A DNA stretch of 64,000 nucleotides, taken from positions 124,001 through 188,000 of the forward strand of contig DATNPK010000089.1 of NCBI GenBank assembly GCA_036703275.1. Direction: 5' to 3'. Both the position numbers and the translations under genes were made by a program. The notes under the pieces are model-generated. The model was given only the letters and a program-made list of their open reading frames with translations, was not told where the DNA came from and searched no databases. Shown piece by piece: positions 8,344 through 21,089 of the stretch; positions within the stretch are counted from its first letter, which is position 1; every line of letters starts with the position of its first letter. The stretch is from Coleofasciculaceae cyanobacterium (lineage in GTDB: Bacteria; Cyanobacteriota; Cyanobacteriia; Cyanobacteriales; Xenococcaceae).

Positions 8344-10887
8344 CTAGTTATTGTATGCGTCTAAATTAATTTGAACTGACTCTACATCCCAAATTTGTTC
8401 ACAGTATTCTTTAATAGTGCGATCGCTAGAAAATTTACCCATCCGTGCGGAATTGAGAATCGACATCTTAGTCCATCGATCTCGATCTTTGTACGTCTCA
8501 GAAACTCGCTCCTGACAGTCGATGTAGTCTTGATAATCTGCCAGCAACATATAGGGATCGTCAAAGAGTAAAGAGTCAACAATCGGTTTAAATAGCTTGG
8601 TATCACCGTGACTGAAGTATCCGTTAGCAACGCGATCGATTACTGCCTTTAATCCCTCGTTGCTATTGTAATACGACATTGGATCGTACCCATCTGCCTT
8701 CATTTGATAAACTTCCTCGGCTGTCAAACCAAACAAGAAAAAGTTCTCTTCCCCAGCTTCTTCACGGATTTCAATGTTAGCCCCATCTAAAGTACCAATA
8801 GTCAATGCACCATTCATGGCAAACTTCATATTTCCCGTACCCGAAGCCTCTTTACCAGCGGTAGAAACTTGCTCGGATAAGTCCGCAGCTGGATAGATTT
8901 TTTGACCCAAAGAAACATTAAAATTGGGCAAAAAGACTACTTTTAAACGTCCTCTGACATCGGGATCTTTGTTGACTACTTCTCCTACCGCGTTAGCAAA
9001 TTTGATAATTAGCTTGGCCATAAAATAACCAGGGGCAGCTTTCCCACCAAAGATAAAGGTACGAGGCACAATATCGATATTGGGATTTTCTTTGATGCGG
9101 TTGTAGAGAGTAATAATATGCAGCACCATTAAATGCTGACGTTTGTATTCGTGAATTCGCTTGACTAAAACATCAAAAATGGAATCAACGTTAACGTCAA
9201 TATTTTTAGTTTTCTTAATTTGCGCTGCCAGGTTAATTTTGTTTTGACGCTTAATTTCTCGCCATTGCTGACAAAATTCGGGATCGTCGGTAAATTTTTC
9301 TAATACTCGCATCTCGTCTAAGTTTTTCAACCAAGAGTCACTTTGACTTTTTTCCGTAACCAGCTTTGCTAGTCGAGGATTGCTGAGCAAGATCCAGCGA
9401 CGAGGAGTAACCCCGTTAGTTTTATTAAAGAATTTTTCGGGCCACAATTTGGCAAAACCCTGAAGAGTATATTTTTGCAGCAGCTTGGTGTGTAGGGCGG
9501 CAACGCCGTTGATGGCATGGCTACCAACGCAGGCAAGGTTTGCCATCCGAACTTTTTTGTCTGCTCCTTCTTCAATAATGGAAAGCTCAGAAGCTAAATC
9601 TTCATCGTCAGGAAACCAGGTGCGAATATCTTCTAGAAAACGGTGATTAATTTCGTAGATAATCTCGATGTGTCTTGGCAACATTCGACCAAATAAACTA
9701 ACTGACCATCTTTCTAACGCTTCTGGTAGTAGAGTGTGGTTAGTGTATGCCAAGGTTTTTTGAGTAATGTCCCAAGCCTGATCCCAGTCCATGCCGTGTT
9801 CATCAACCAACAGGCGCATTAATTCTGCTACCGCTACTGCGGGATGAGTATCATTGAGTTGAATTGCCGCCCGTTCGTGGAAGTTACTTAGGTCGGGATG
9901 AACGTTTAAATGAATGCGAATCAAATCATACAGCGAAGCAGAAACAAAGAAATATTGCTGTGCTAGGCGTAGCTCTTTACCTTGGGGAGTATTATCGTTG
10001 GGATACAGTACCTTAGAGATAGTTTCCGAACTCATTTTTTCGGCTACGGCGCGGTCATAGTTACCTGCATTGAACGCCTCGAAGTTAAATTGTTCACTAG
10101 CTTCAGCTTTCCAGAGGCGCAAGGAGTTTACGGTATTAGTGCGATAGCCTGCCACAGGTGTATCGTAAGGAACGGCTTTTACCTTGCGATCGCAAATCCA
10201 GCTCACGCGGTTGTGTCCTTGTTCATCACGATAGCTTTCGGTATGTCCCCCTAGCTTGATCTCGACTGAATCTTCGGGACGAGCTATTTCCCAAGGATTT
10301 TTAAACATCAGCCAGTTATCGGGAATTTCTGCTTGCCAGCCGTCCCTTAAAGCCTGATGAAAAATGCCAAATTCGTAGCGAATACCATAACCAATGGCGG
10401 GAATTTCTAAGTTAGCTAAAGAATCAAGGAAACAAGCAGCCAGTCTACCTAAACCGCCGTTACCCAAGCCTGGATCGGGTTCTTCTTCTACTAGCTCTTC
10501 GATATCTAAATTGAATTCTCCTACTACCTGGCGCATTTTTTCGTAGATACCAAGAGAAATCAGGTTGTTTTCCAAATGGCGACCCATTAAAAACTCGGCA
10601 GAGAAATAAGAAACGACCTTAACGTCTTCTGTATAGTAGGTGCGTCCAGTCTTGATAAAACGATGGAGTAAACGATCTCTGACTGTGAAGGCTAATGCCT
10701 GATAGTAATCATGAAGTGTAGCCGTAGATTCGTCTTTCCCCTGAACATAAAATAAGTTGTCATTAAAGGCTCGTTTTAGAGTCTCTATGCTCATTCCTGT
10801 GCGATCGTCTTCTACTTGAATCGTCGGATTAGCCAAATTACTACCAGTATGGTTTTGACCAAGCTTTTGAGAAGTTTTTATGTCCAT
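8344..10887 (-). CDS. glgP: Glycogen phosphorylase
   Basis: Releases glucose-1-phosphate from the ends of glycogen using phosphate; the PLP cofactor is held by a lysine. The 847-residue protein has the usual family length. The PLP-binding lysine is about residue 688 in GTGNMKFAMNGA, and the conserved GNGGLGRLAACFLDS and TNGVTPRRW motifs are intact. The N-terminus reads SIETLKRAFNDNLFYVQGKD, typical of cyanobacterial GlgP. It lies downstream of eno and gap1 on the same strand (gap to eno 230 bp), a grouping that fits night-time glycogen use. Its leader contains a nested inverted repeat. Confidence 0.97.
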   Translation of the reverse strand: MDIKTSQKLGQNHTGSNLANPTIQVEDDRTGMSIETLKRAFNDNLFYVQGKDESTATLHDYYQALAFTVRDRLLHRFIKTGRTYYTEDVKVVSYFSAEFLMGRHLENNLISLGIYEKMRQVVGEFNLDIEELVEEEPDPGLGNGGLGRLAACFLDSLANLEIPAIGYGIRYEFGIFHQALRDGWQAEIPDNWLMFKNPWEIARPEDSVEIKLGGHTESYRDEQGHNRVSWICDRKVKAVPYDTPVAGYRTNTVNSLRLWKAEASEQFNFEAFNAGNYDRAVAEKMSSETISKVLYPNDNTPQGKELRLAQQYFFVSASLYDLIRIHLNVHPDLSNFHERAAIQLNDTHPAVAVAELMRLLVDEHGMDWDQAWDITQKTLAYTNHTLLPEALERWSVSLFGRMLPRHIEIIYEINHRFLEDIRTWFPDDEDLASELSIIEEGADKKVRMANLACVGSHAINGVAALHTKLLQKYTLQGFAKLWPEKFFNKTNGVTPRRWILLSNPRLAKLVTEKSQSDSWLKNLDEMRVLEKFTDDPEFCQQWREIKRQNKINLAAQIKKTKNIDVNVDSIFDVLVKRIHEYKRQHLMVLHIITLYNRIKENPNIDIVPRTFIFGGKAAPGYFMAKLIIKFANAVGEVVNKDPDVRGRLKVVFLPNFNVSLGQKIYPAADLSEQVSTAGKEASGTGNMKFAMNGALTIGTLDGANIEIREEAGEENFFLFGLTAEEVYQMKADGYDPMSYYNSNEGLKAVIDRVANGYFSHGDTKLFKPIVDSLLFDDPYMLLADYQDYIDCQERVSETYKDRDRWTKMSILNSARMGKFSSDRTIKEYCEQIWDVESVQINLDAYNN

Positions 10888-10930
10888 ATTTCCCTAAAGA
10901 TGATGTTTGGATAAATAATTGCTGGTGGCA

Positions 10931-10978
10931 TAGACAGGCATTTTGATGACAAAATCGCACCAGGGCAAACGCTGTCTA
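10931..10978. promoter_or_regulatory. Nested inverted repeat in the glgP leader
   Basis: Outer arms TAGACAG (10931-10937) and CTGTCTA (10972-10978) enclose an inner hairpin ATTTTG/CAAAAT (10940-10955). It lies 44-91 bp before the glgP start codon, so it could be an operator or an mRNA leader structure. The function is inferred from position only. Confidence 0.35.
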
Positions 10979-11117
10979 AGTCCAATTTTGTATAATTCAC
11001 TTCTATACTGCCATGTCTAATTTCGATCTGGCTGTTTATAGAGTACTACTAGAATTGGGATCAAAGGCTGATAAAGACCCAAGCCTTAATTTTTGGTTGA
11101 GAAACTAAGAATTGATA

Positions 11118-12419
<1,302 letters not shown>

Positions 12420-12480
12420 TTAAACTAGTAAATTTTATGTCTTGATCGATATCCAGGCGAAAATTAATATATCTTTTTTG

Positions 12481-12579
12481 GTGACAGTACGGGGAACTTT
12501 GTGTATTGAAGATGGCGATGCGACCCAGAGTCAAGCAGTTGCTTTGAATCGCGATCGCGCACTTTTAACAGAAATTTAG
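12481..12579 (+). other. Short open frame in the eno-gap1 gap, possible gene remnant
   Basis: A 32-residue frame starting at a GTG reads like protein (RGTLCIEDGD, QAVALNRDRALL) and ends at a TAG. It runs against both neighbours and has no ribosome site. It may be the fragment of a lost gene; I do not recognise the family. Confidence 0.2.
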
Positions 12580-12638
12580 ACATTAGGCATGAGAATAAAA
12601 AAATTCCGCTTGACCCTTATTTCTAAAATAATTTAAGC

Positions 12639-14441
<1,803 letters not shown>

Positions 14442-15248
14442 ATGAATAACAAATCTAACGATAATTTCGATTTTCAGAAAACAGTGATAAATAAAGCTGC
14501 TGAAGCTGCGATCGCCAGTCAAATAGAGTCAGCTAAAAATGTTGAGGTTGAAGTAGATAGCGAAACTTCACAAATAATTCATGGAGAAGTAAACTCTCTA
14601 AAAATTATTGGAGAAAAGATTATTGCTGTCCAAGATATTCAGTTAGAGCAAATAGATATTACCAGTGACAATTTGTCGCTCAACATAGCTCAAGCGCTCC
14701 TCGGCAAAATTTCTTTTGAACAGCCTGGCAACTTTAAGGTCAAAATCATCTTTACTGAATCAGATTGCGATCGCCTATTAAATTCCGAATATGTCAAAAT
14801 CCTCTTACAAAACTTATCTTTAGAAGTTACACCACAGTCAGCAAATTTTTATATTGAACAAGCCAAATGCCATTTAAAAGACGATGGTCATCTATCTTTG
14901 GTAACTACGATTGTCCTCAATCGAGAACAGCAAATTAAAATAGCCAGATTTGAAATTGCGCTCCAGGTTTGCCGAGATGGCACAATAATAAAAGTAATCA
15001 AGTTTAATGGTGGTCGGTATTTAGAAAATCAGACCTTAGATTTAGACGAGACAGTCGCAATAATGAGCAAAATTAGTGCTTTACTTTATCTGCGTGACTT
15101 TAGCAATGCTGATTTAGCTCTTAACATAACTGGCGTTGAGGTTAAAGCTCAAAAACTTATTTTACAGGGAAATGCTCAGGTAAAAAGACTACCTAATTCC
15201 ATAACTCAATCGCTCGAATCTGTCGCTTCAAAAATAAATCAGACTTAA
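14442..15248 (+). CDS. DUF2993 (LmeA-like) domain protein
   Basis: A 268-residue protein whose whole length fits DUF2993, a family of tubular lipid-binding-like domains common in cyanobacteria and actinobacteria (LmeA family). Alternating short beta strands are visible (VEVEVDS, GEVNSLKIIGEKI, EQIDITSDNLSLN) and a C-terminal NADLALNITGVEV stretch. There is no signal peptide. A role in lipid or membrane handling is inferred from the family only. It stands alone, 124 bp before the thioesterase gene. Confidence 0.7.
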   Translation: MNNKSNDNFDFQKTVINKAAEAAIASQIESAKNVEVEVDSETSQIIHGEVNSLKIIGEKIIAVQDIQLEQIDITSDNLSLNIAQALLGKISFEQPGNFKVKIIFTESDCDRLLNSEYVKILLQNLSLEVTPQSANFYIEQAKCHLKDDGHLSLVTTIVLNREQQIKIARFEIALQVCRDGTIIKVIKFNGGRYLENQTLDLDETVAIMSKISALLYLRDFSNADLALNITGVEVKAQKLILQGNAQVKRLPNSITQSLESVASKINQT

Positions 15249-15372
15249 CCGCTATCTAGTAGAGCGAATAAGTAACTAGTCACTAGTTATTGTTGACGGC
15301 TAAACTTATGGTTCTAAAGTTTTAGAATAATCTAAACGACTACTGGAACTATAAAATCAGGAGTATAAGCAA

Positions 15373-15876
15373 GTGACAGATCGAGAAAAGCAACCTCCTC
15401 AATTACCAAAATTACCAACCTTGGCGATTGAGACAGATCCAGGTTTACAGGCAAAAACTCAAAGATGGTTTGAGTATCCAGTCAAAGCTCAACCGCATCA
15501 TACAGATTATGCAGGCGTTGTTTGGCACGGTACATATTTGACCTGGATGGAAGAAGCTAGAGTCGAGTACCTGCAAACGATTGGGATTGGATTTGCCGAT
15601 TTGGTTGCCATGGGTTGCGATCTGCCAGTAGTAGAGCTTTCTCTGCGCTATCATTTGCCAATTCATCTGGGAGTATCAGCAATAGTTAAAGCACGTCTGG
15701 TAGAAAGTAAAGGAGTGCGCATCAACTGGGATTATGAAATACAGTCGTGCGATCGACAAGAATTATTTCTGACAGGAAAAGTTATTCTAGTGGCAGTAGA
15801 TCGAGAAAAAGGCAAAATTATGCGTCAACTACCATCTCAGGTTCAAGATGCTTTAGTCAAGCATATTACAGCTTAA
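15373..15876 (+). CDS. Acyl-CoA thioesterase, 4HBT hot-dog family
   Basis: A 167-residue single hot-dog domain. The active-site helix region reads HHTDYAGVVWHGTYLTWMEEAR, matching the 4-hydroxybenzoyl-CoA thioesterase signature with its catalytic Asp and following Tyr/Trp-Met-Glu. It hydrolyses an acyl-CoA thioester; in cyanobacteria close relatives act on DHNA-CoA (phylloquinone pathway), but this one could have another substrate. The start is a GTG at 15373 with AGGAG ten bases upstream. Its 3' end overlaps the convergent surE gene by 11 bp. Confidence 0.85.
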   Translation: MTDREKQPPQLPKLPTLAIETDPGLQAKTQRWFEYPVKAQPHHTDYAGVVWHGTYLTWMEEARVEYLQTIGIGFADLVAMGCDLPVVELSLRYHLPIHLGVSAIVKARLVESKGVRINWDYEIQSCDRQELFLTGKVILVAVDREKGKIMRQLPSQVQDALVKHITA

Positions 15877-16546
15877 TCAGGGTCACAGCGATATTGCCAC
15901 CAAAACAAATATCCACATCTGTCCCAGGATGGCGATCGCGCTTGGCATATTCTCCTTGATAATGATAAGTATCTCCTTGGGCTCGATAATCTACTGGTAG
16001 AGGAGCAGTACTTGATTCACACAAAATAATTTTGGGTTCTGGTCGATTTGGCTCGAGATGGGGTAAATTGACGTTCCAAAAGCTACCTGGTGGCAGAGGA
16101 CGAGGCAATAAATCTTGTAATACCCGACTAGTCCAACGAGTCGCTACCTCCCAATCAATAATTAAAGGGCTTTTAATCCAGTGAGAGATCGCCACTCCAG
16201 GAATACCATGAATAGCAGCTTCTCTTACCGCAGCTACCGTACCAGAAATATAAACATCTATTCCTAAGTTTCCTCCTGCGTTAATGCCCGACAAAACTAG
16301 CTTGGTGTTTGTGGCTATCTGCGTAATAGCGATCCGAGTACAATCAACAGGAGTACCGTTTACAGCATATTCCCTAGCCGACCTTTTTTCTAGCTCTATG
16401 CCTCGATGAGTTGTAACCTGATGTCCACAGCCAGAATGTGCTTGTTTAGGAGCGACAATGGTAGTTTCTCTCATGGTCACAGCCTGTTGCAAAGCGCGAA
16501 TCCCAGGCGCATCAATGCCATCGTCGTTAGTGAGGATAATTGTCAT
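15866..16546 (-). CDS. surE: 5'/3'-nucleotidase SurE
   Basis: Metal-dependent nucleoside monophosphate phosphatase of the SurE family, often linked to stationary-phase survival. The metal site is visible: TNDDG with Asp8 and Asp9 at the N-terminus, a Ser in the HSGCGHQVT segment and the Asn of SGINAGGNLG. The ATG at 16546 (MTIILTNDDG) fits the family better than a TTG three codons upstream. It is 226 residues and follows the DUF2079 gene by 5 bp, so it is the last gene of a four-gene minus-strand run. Confidence 0.95.
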   Translation of the reverse strand: MTIILTNDDGIDAPGIRALQQAVTMRETTIVAPKQAHSGCGHQVTTHRGIELEKRSAREYAVNGTPVDCTRIAITQIATNTKLVLSGINAGGNLGIDVYISGTVAAVREAAIHGIPGVAISHWIKSPLIIDWEVATRWTSRVLQDLLPRPLPPGSFWNVNLPHLEPNRPEPKIILCESSTAPLPVDYRAQGDTYHYQGEYAKRDRHPGTDVDICFGGNIAVTLIKL

Positions 16547-16551
16547 TGGTT

Positions 16552-17949
16552 TCAAGGAATTCTAGTAAATAAAAATACATCGTCTTGTTGAAACTTTAGC
16601 TGAAACTTTGATGTTTGCTTCAGTTTAGTCAAAAGAGCTTCAGCTATTTTAAGCGAGCTTCCCCAACCAGGATGGCGTAAATTAAGCAGGATATATTTAA
16701 ATTTTCCTAATTCTTCATAATTTAAGTCATCACTGGTCAACCCCAAGAGCGAACGATGAGTAAGATGTGGTGCAATATCGCTTGTGGTTAATACTCCCCC
16801 TGAACTGTCAACTAGAGCGATCGCCGTTTTGGTTGCTCCCCAAGTATCCCAGGTTTGTAGATAAATACTACCAAAATAACCATATTTTGCCAAAGCCAAC
16901 CAAGCCACTACCGACCAAATCAAAATCTGGCGCTGGCTTTTAAACCAGACGTGCTTACTGCTCATCGCCATAATTAGCATCACAAACAGCCAAGGAATAA
17001 TCGGCAAACAATACTGATGTACTAAATTACGTTGAGCAGGACTTTCAGAAAGAATATTAATCAGTAAAATTGGCAGTGCGCCGACAATAGGCATCAAGTG
17101 TTGGGCTGATAAGCCCCAGCAGACAGGCACGGCTAGCAAAAGAAGATAACCAAAGGTAGAGGGCGAAAAAATTTTGCCTAAGACTAAATTTGGCTTAATC
17201 AGCAAATTTTTGGCTATATCTAGTACTGAATCCCCAAGATAACTATAGCGGTCAACCGCAGCAGCTTCAGCTCCACTAAAGGCGGGAATAATCAATTGAG
17301 TGGCGATCGCAAACCAAGCGCAGCCCAATACAATAGCAATAATGCCATATTTGTACCTGGATTTGGATGAGAGCAACAGCCATAACCCCATGGCGATCGC
17401 ACTCAAAGCTAAAACGGCTTTACAGCTTAAAATTAAAATAATTGCCGTAACAAACCACCAAATTCGCTTCAGCTTTACTGCCAAGATGGCACCAAAAATA
17501 GCGGGTACGGCAATAACTTCAGGATGAAAATCAAAAAGATTGACGTTAAAAATTGCGGGATACAGCAAATAGACTAACGCCAGTGTATTGCTTTGGGTTA
17601 AGCTTAAGCCCGATGCACGACTCAGATGCCACAAAGGCAATGCACCCAAACTCAAAGACAACGCCTGAATAAAAAATAGCCAATGAATGTCAGGATAAAT
17701 CTGATACAGCAGGGCAAGAGGATAAATGATCCAGGCTGCATGATCGCCTAAAATATGCAGACCTCTAAAAGCAACGAAGGGTTTCTCTCCTTGACTAATT
17801 AAATAAACAGCATTGTCAAAGATAGCCAGATCGAAACTTGATTGAAACAAAGCATGGCGTACACTGCTACATAAAAATAAGCTTAAAGTGCTAATAGCGA
17901 TCGCCAAACTGAGAAACCAAAACTGAGACTTATTTTTAACCAGAAGCAT
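16552..17949 (-). CDS. DUF2079 multi-pass membrane protein, copy 1
   Basis: A 465-residue protein with about eleven membrane helices, typical of DUF2079, a family distantly like GT-C/PMT glycosyltransferases. The first external loop carries a conserved acidic pattern (DLAIFDNAVYL and HILGDHA), the expected active-site side in GT-C folds. The hydrophilic C-terminal 90 residues include TTSDIAPHLTHRS. It is a tandem paralogue of the gene just upstream, with matching motifs in the same order. Its start overlaps the upstream stop by 14 bp, so translation is probably coupled. The biochemical function is unknown; glycosyl transfer is an inference from fold only. Confidence 0.75.
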   Translation of the reverse strand: MLLVKNKSQFWFLSLAIAISTLSLFLCSSVRHALFQSSFDLAIFDNAVYLISQGEKPFVAFRGLHILGDHAAWIIYPLALLYQIYPDIHWLFFIQALSLSLGALPLWHLSRASGLSLTQSNTLALVYLLYPAIFNVNLFDFHPEVIAVPAIFGAILAVKLKRIWWFVTAIILILSCKAVLALSAIAMGLWLLLSSKSRYKYGIIAIVLGCAWFAIATQLIIPAFSGAEAAAVDRYSYLGDSVLDIAKNLLIKPNLVLGKIFSPSTFGYLLLLAVPVCWGLSAQHLMPIVGALPILLINILSESPAQRNLVHQYCLPIIPWLFVMLIMAMSSKHVWFKSQRQILIWSVVAWLALAKYGYFGSIYLQTWDTWGATKTAIALVDSSGGVLTTSDIAPHLTHRSLLGLTSDDLNYEELGKFKYILLNLRHPGWGSSLKIAEALLTKLKQTSKFQLKFQQDDVFLFTRIP

Positions 17950-19390
17950 TGTTAATTATTTTCTTGAACAGAAAAACATCTTGCTGTTGGTAAACCAAGT
18001 TAAACTCAGAGGATTTTAACAAGTCCTCAATAGTTCGCTCGGCTACCTGCTGCGAAATACCTAAGCCCAAATGTTGCTGGGCAATCAATACTGTGTCGAT
18101 ACCGTGTTGTGCTACTCTTTCTAGATTAGGATCGTTATCTAGTAACATAATCGTGGAACGGTGACTGAGATGAGGTGCAATGTAGCCTGAAGTTAAAACT
18201 TTGGCATCAGGTTCAACCGAGTTAACTGCACCTTGAACCGCAGCCACGTTAGCAAATAAAGGTGCGTAGCGAGTCCAAAAATAACCATATTTAGCCAAAG
18301 CCAGCCAAGCAAGAAGCGACCAGGTAATTAATAAACGTCTAGACAGCCATTGTCTTTGATGACGTTTGGTCAAATAAGCCAAAGACGCAATCAACCAGAC
18401 AAATAAAAACGGAATAATTGGCAAAGAATACTGATGAATTAAATCTCGCTGTCGCGGAAAATCAGCCAAAATGTTTAATCCTAGCATCGGTAAAGCAGGC
18501 ACAATTGCCGAGATTTTGCGCCAGTGTAAGCCGAGTAAAATCGGCAAGATTAACAGTAAATAATAAAATAAGCGATCGCCTGTTAAAGCCCGACTCAACA
18601 AAATTTGGGGATTAGTCATTACCTTGACCGCAATTTCTGTCAAGGAAGTTCCCAAAGATTCATAGTGCCAAGTCCCCGCCATTTGATTCCCACCACGAAA
18701 AGTAGGGATCAGGTAAACAGCAGCGAAGCTAAACCAAACTACCCCAGCGACAATACAGCTCAAGCCATAGATTAAGCGTTGCTGCAATGCTAGCCATAAC
18801 CCCAAGCCAATTACAGTGAGGCTCATCGCCTCCTTACAGCTTAGAACTAAAATAATGGCGATCGCTAATTGCTCAGAAGATTTTTTAACTGCGGCTAAAA
18901 CCGCCCAAAGTAAAGCAGGTACAGCAATAGTTTCGGGTCGAAACTCCGTATAAAAATTGATGTTAAATATCGCGGGATAGAGAATATAACACAGAGCAAC
19001 TGCTTTGGCATATCTTACTGACAAACCATTTTCACGACTTAAAGCATAAATCGGAATTGCACCACTGGCTAAAGCGATCGCCTGCACTGCTAATAACCAA
19101 TAAACGCTAGGATAAATTACATATAGCAGTGCTAAAGGAAAAAGAATGACTGCTCCATGATCGCCAACTAAATGCACTCCTTCTAAAAGAGTAGAAATAG
19201 GAGCTTGTCCTCGACTTAGCAAGTAAACTAGCTGATCGAAGAAGCCCAGATCATTCCCCGCACGAAACAGCCATAGCTGTAGACTACTAAAACCCAATAA
19301 AATCAAAGATGCGATCGCTACCAACCCAGCTAAGAACAAAGTAGCTGATTGATGTCGATTTTTGACTATCTCAAGACGGGCAATTTTCAC
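17936..19390 (-). CDS. DUF2079 multi-pass membrane protein, copy 2
   Basis: A 484-residue paralogue of the neighbouring copy. Shared landmarks are DLGFFDQLVYLLSRG, HLVGDHGAV, LALLYVIYPSVYWL, ILVLSCKEA and TSGYIAPHLSHRS. The start is a GTG at 19390. It lies 38 bp after the ABC ATPase gene and overlaps copy 1. The pair probably arose by tandem duplication and may act as a heterodimer or on different substrates. Membrane location is clear, the reaction is not known. Confidence 0.75.
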   Translation of the reverse strand: MKIARLEIVKNRHQSATLFLAGLVAIASLILLGFSSLQLWLFRAGNDLGFFDQLVYLLSRGQAPISTLLEGVHLVGDHGAVILFPLALLYVIYPSVYWLLAVQAIALASGAIPIYALSRENGLSVRYAKAVALCYILYPAIFNINFYTEFRPETIAVPALLWAVLAAVKKSSEQLAIAIILVLSCKEAMSLTVIGLGLWLALQQRLIYGLSCIVAGVVWFSFAAVYLIPTFRGGNQMAGTWHYESLGTSLTEIAVKVMTNPQILLSRALTGDRLFYYLLLILPILLGLHWRKISAIVPALPMLGLNILADFPRQRDLIHQYSLPIIPFLFVWLIASLAYLTKRHQRQWLSRRLLITWSLLAWLALAKYGYFWTRYAPLFANVAAVQGAVNSVEPDAKVLTSGYIAPHLSHRSTIMLLDNDPNLERVAQHGIDTVLIAQQHLGLGISQQVAERTIEDLLKSSEFNLVYQQQDVFLFKKIINNASG

Positions 19391-19428
19391 TAATAACTAA
19401 TAATCCTTAACAAATGACAGACGAGCAA

Positions 19429-20205
19429 TTACTGACCTAAATACGCTTCTAAGACCGAGGCATTATTCTGAATCTCTTCTGGTGTACCTTCTGCTAGGTT
19501 AGTACCTTCTGCTAATACCCAAACGCGATCGCACAGGCTCATAATCACATCCATGTTGTGTTCGATTATTAAAAAAGAAATTCCTCGCTGATTCCAGTCA
19601 ACAATATGTTTGCAAATCTGATTGATTAAAGTCGGATTAACACCCGCTGCTGGTTCATCCAATAAGATTAGCTTAGGATTGGTCATCAGAGTACGAGCCA
19701 TTTCTAAAAGTTTTCTCTGTCCACCAGATAAAGCACCTGCATAATCGTAAGCCTTAGCAGCCAACCCTACAGATTCCAAAATGTCCATTGCCCGTTCCTT
19801 ATTTTCTCGTTCTTCTGTGCTTAATTTTGCTTGTTGAAACCAAACCTTAAAAAAGTTTTCTCCTGTTTGGTTTGGCGTTGCCAGCAACATATTTTCCAAT
19901 ACTGATAAGCGAGACAGCACTCTAGCTACCTGAAAAGTACGAATAAAACCTAGAGTTGCAATTTTATAGGATGGCAAATTGTGGATCGGCTGGCGATCGA
20001 ACAAAATTTTGCCGCGATCGGGCTTAATAAAATTAGCCAGCAAATTAAATAAAGTTGTTTTTCCTGCTCCATTAGGCCCAATTAAGCCCGTAATACTGCC
20101 GCGAGCGACTTCAAGACGAGCATTATTTACCGCTTTGATTCCGCCAAAGCTCTTCGACAAATCTGTAGCCATAAGTAGCGGATCGTTTGACAAATCTGGT
20201 TGCAC
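19429..20205 (-). CDS. Branched-chain amino-acid-type ABC transporter ATPase (LivG-like)
   Basis: A 258-residue ABC ATPase with Walker A GPNGAGKTT, signature LSGGQRK, Walker B LILLDEPAAG and the H-loop IIEHNMD. The insertion VARVLSRLSVLENM and the C-terminal AEGTPEEIQNN place it in the LivG subfamily, which drives uptake of neutral amino acids or urea. No LivF, permease or binding-protein gene adjoins, so its partners must be elsewhere. The start is a GTG at 20205; an ATG twelve codons later (MATDLSKSFGG) is an alternative. It heads the run with the DUF2079 genes and surE. Confidence 0.85.
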   Translation of the reverse strand: MQPDLSNDPLLMATDLSKSFGGIKAVNNARLEVARGSITGLIGPNGAGKTTLFNLLANFIKPDRGKILFDRQPIHNLPSYKIATLGFIRTFQVARVLSRLSVLENMLLATPNQTGENFFKVWFQQAKLSTEERENKERAMDILESVGLAAKAYDYAGALSGGQRKLLEMARTLMTNPKLILLDEPAAGVNPTLINQICKHIVDWNQRGISFLIIEHNMDVIMSLCDRVWVLAEGTNLAEGTPEEIQNNASVLEAYLGQ

Positions 20206-20381
20206 TATTTTCTAAATATTATTTGGTTAACAATTTATCTAAAGTACCAAAAATTTTTATAACTAGCTTCAAATACCTGCTAAACATAATGACAACTCAG
20301 TAAGTGTCCAGTATTTAAACCACATTTGATTAAAGAAAAATTAAGGTAGTAACATAGAATAGAGCAAATCTTAGTTCGTTA

Positions 20382-21089
20382 ATGAATCAGTTAAAGTCGC
20401 AGCAGAATTCAATTAGTTTAAGTTCAGAATCTGATGAATTAAATTCTCGTATATCTCCTTGGATGGCTAAAATACTATATCCATTGGGATGCTATCTAGT
20501 TTTACCTCTTTTCTTTGGCAAAATTCAAATTAACGGACAGGAAAATATTCCTTTACAAGATCCTGTAATTGTTGCACCAACTCATCGCTCTCGTTGGGAT
20601 GCTTTTATCGTACCCTATGCCATAGGAAGACTAGTCAGCGGTAGAGACTTGCGCTTTATGGTTTCTGCTAACGAGGTAACAGGATTTCAAGGTTGGGTTA
20701 TTCGTCGCATGGGAGGGTTTCCTGTAGATACCGACCATCCTCAGCTAAGTAGCGTACGCTATAGCGTTGAATTGCTAAAGCAAGAGCGGGAAATGTTAGT
20801 AATTTTTCCCGAAGGCGGCATTTTTAATGATTACAAAATTCATGCTCTTAAAAGGGGAGTAGCCTCTATTGCTTTACAGGCAGAAACAGACAAATCAAAT
20901 CGAAAGGTTAAAATATTACCGATGACAATTCGCTATAGCCAGCCTTACCCAAGCTGGGGAACAGAGGTTAAAGTCGATATCGGTAAGCCTTTAACTGTCA
21001 ATGAGTATCTTGGCAAATCACTGCGCCAAAGCTCTCAAAAGCTAACCATTGCTTTAGATGAGAGCTTGAAACAGCTCTATGAGCAATGA
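20382..21089 (+). CDS. 1-acyl-glycerol-3-phosphate acyltransferase (PlsC-like)
   Basis: A 235-residue acyltransferase of the PlsC superfamily, acting at the inner face of the membrane in phospholipid or glycolipid synthesis. The catalytic HxxxxD is present as HRSRWD and the second motif as FPEGGIF. A hydrophobic stretch (LYPLGCYLVLPLFF) near residue 30-45 can anchor it. Several PlsC paralogues are usual in cyanobacteria, so the acyl donor and acceptor cannot be told. It is divergent from the LivG-like gene. Confidence 0.85.
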   Translation: MNQLKSQQNSISLSSESDELNSRISPWMAKILYPLGCYLVLPLFFGKIQINGQENIPLQDPVIVAPTHRSRWDAFIVPYAIGRLVSGRDLRFMVSANEVTGFQGWVIRRMGGFPVDTDHPQLSSVRYSVELLKQEREMLVIFPEGGIFNDYKIHALKRGVASIALQAETDKSNRKVKILPMTIRYSQPYPSWGTEVKVDIGKPLTVNEYLGKSLRQSSQKLTIALDESLKQLYEQ

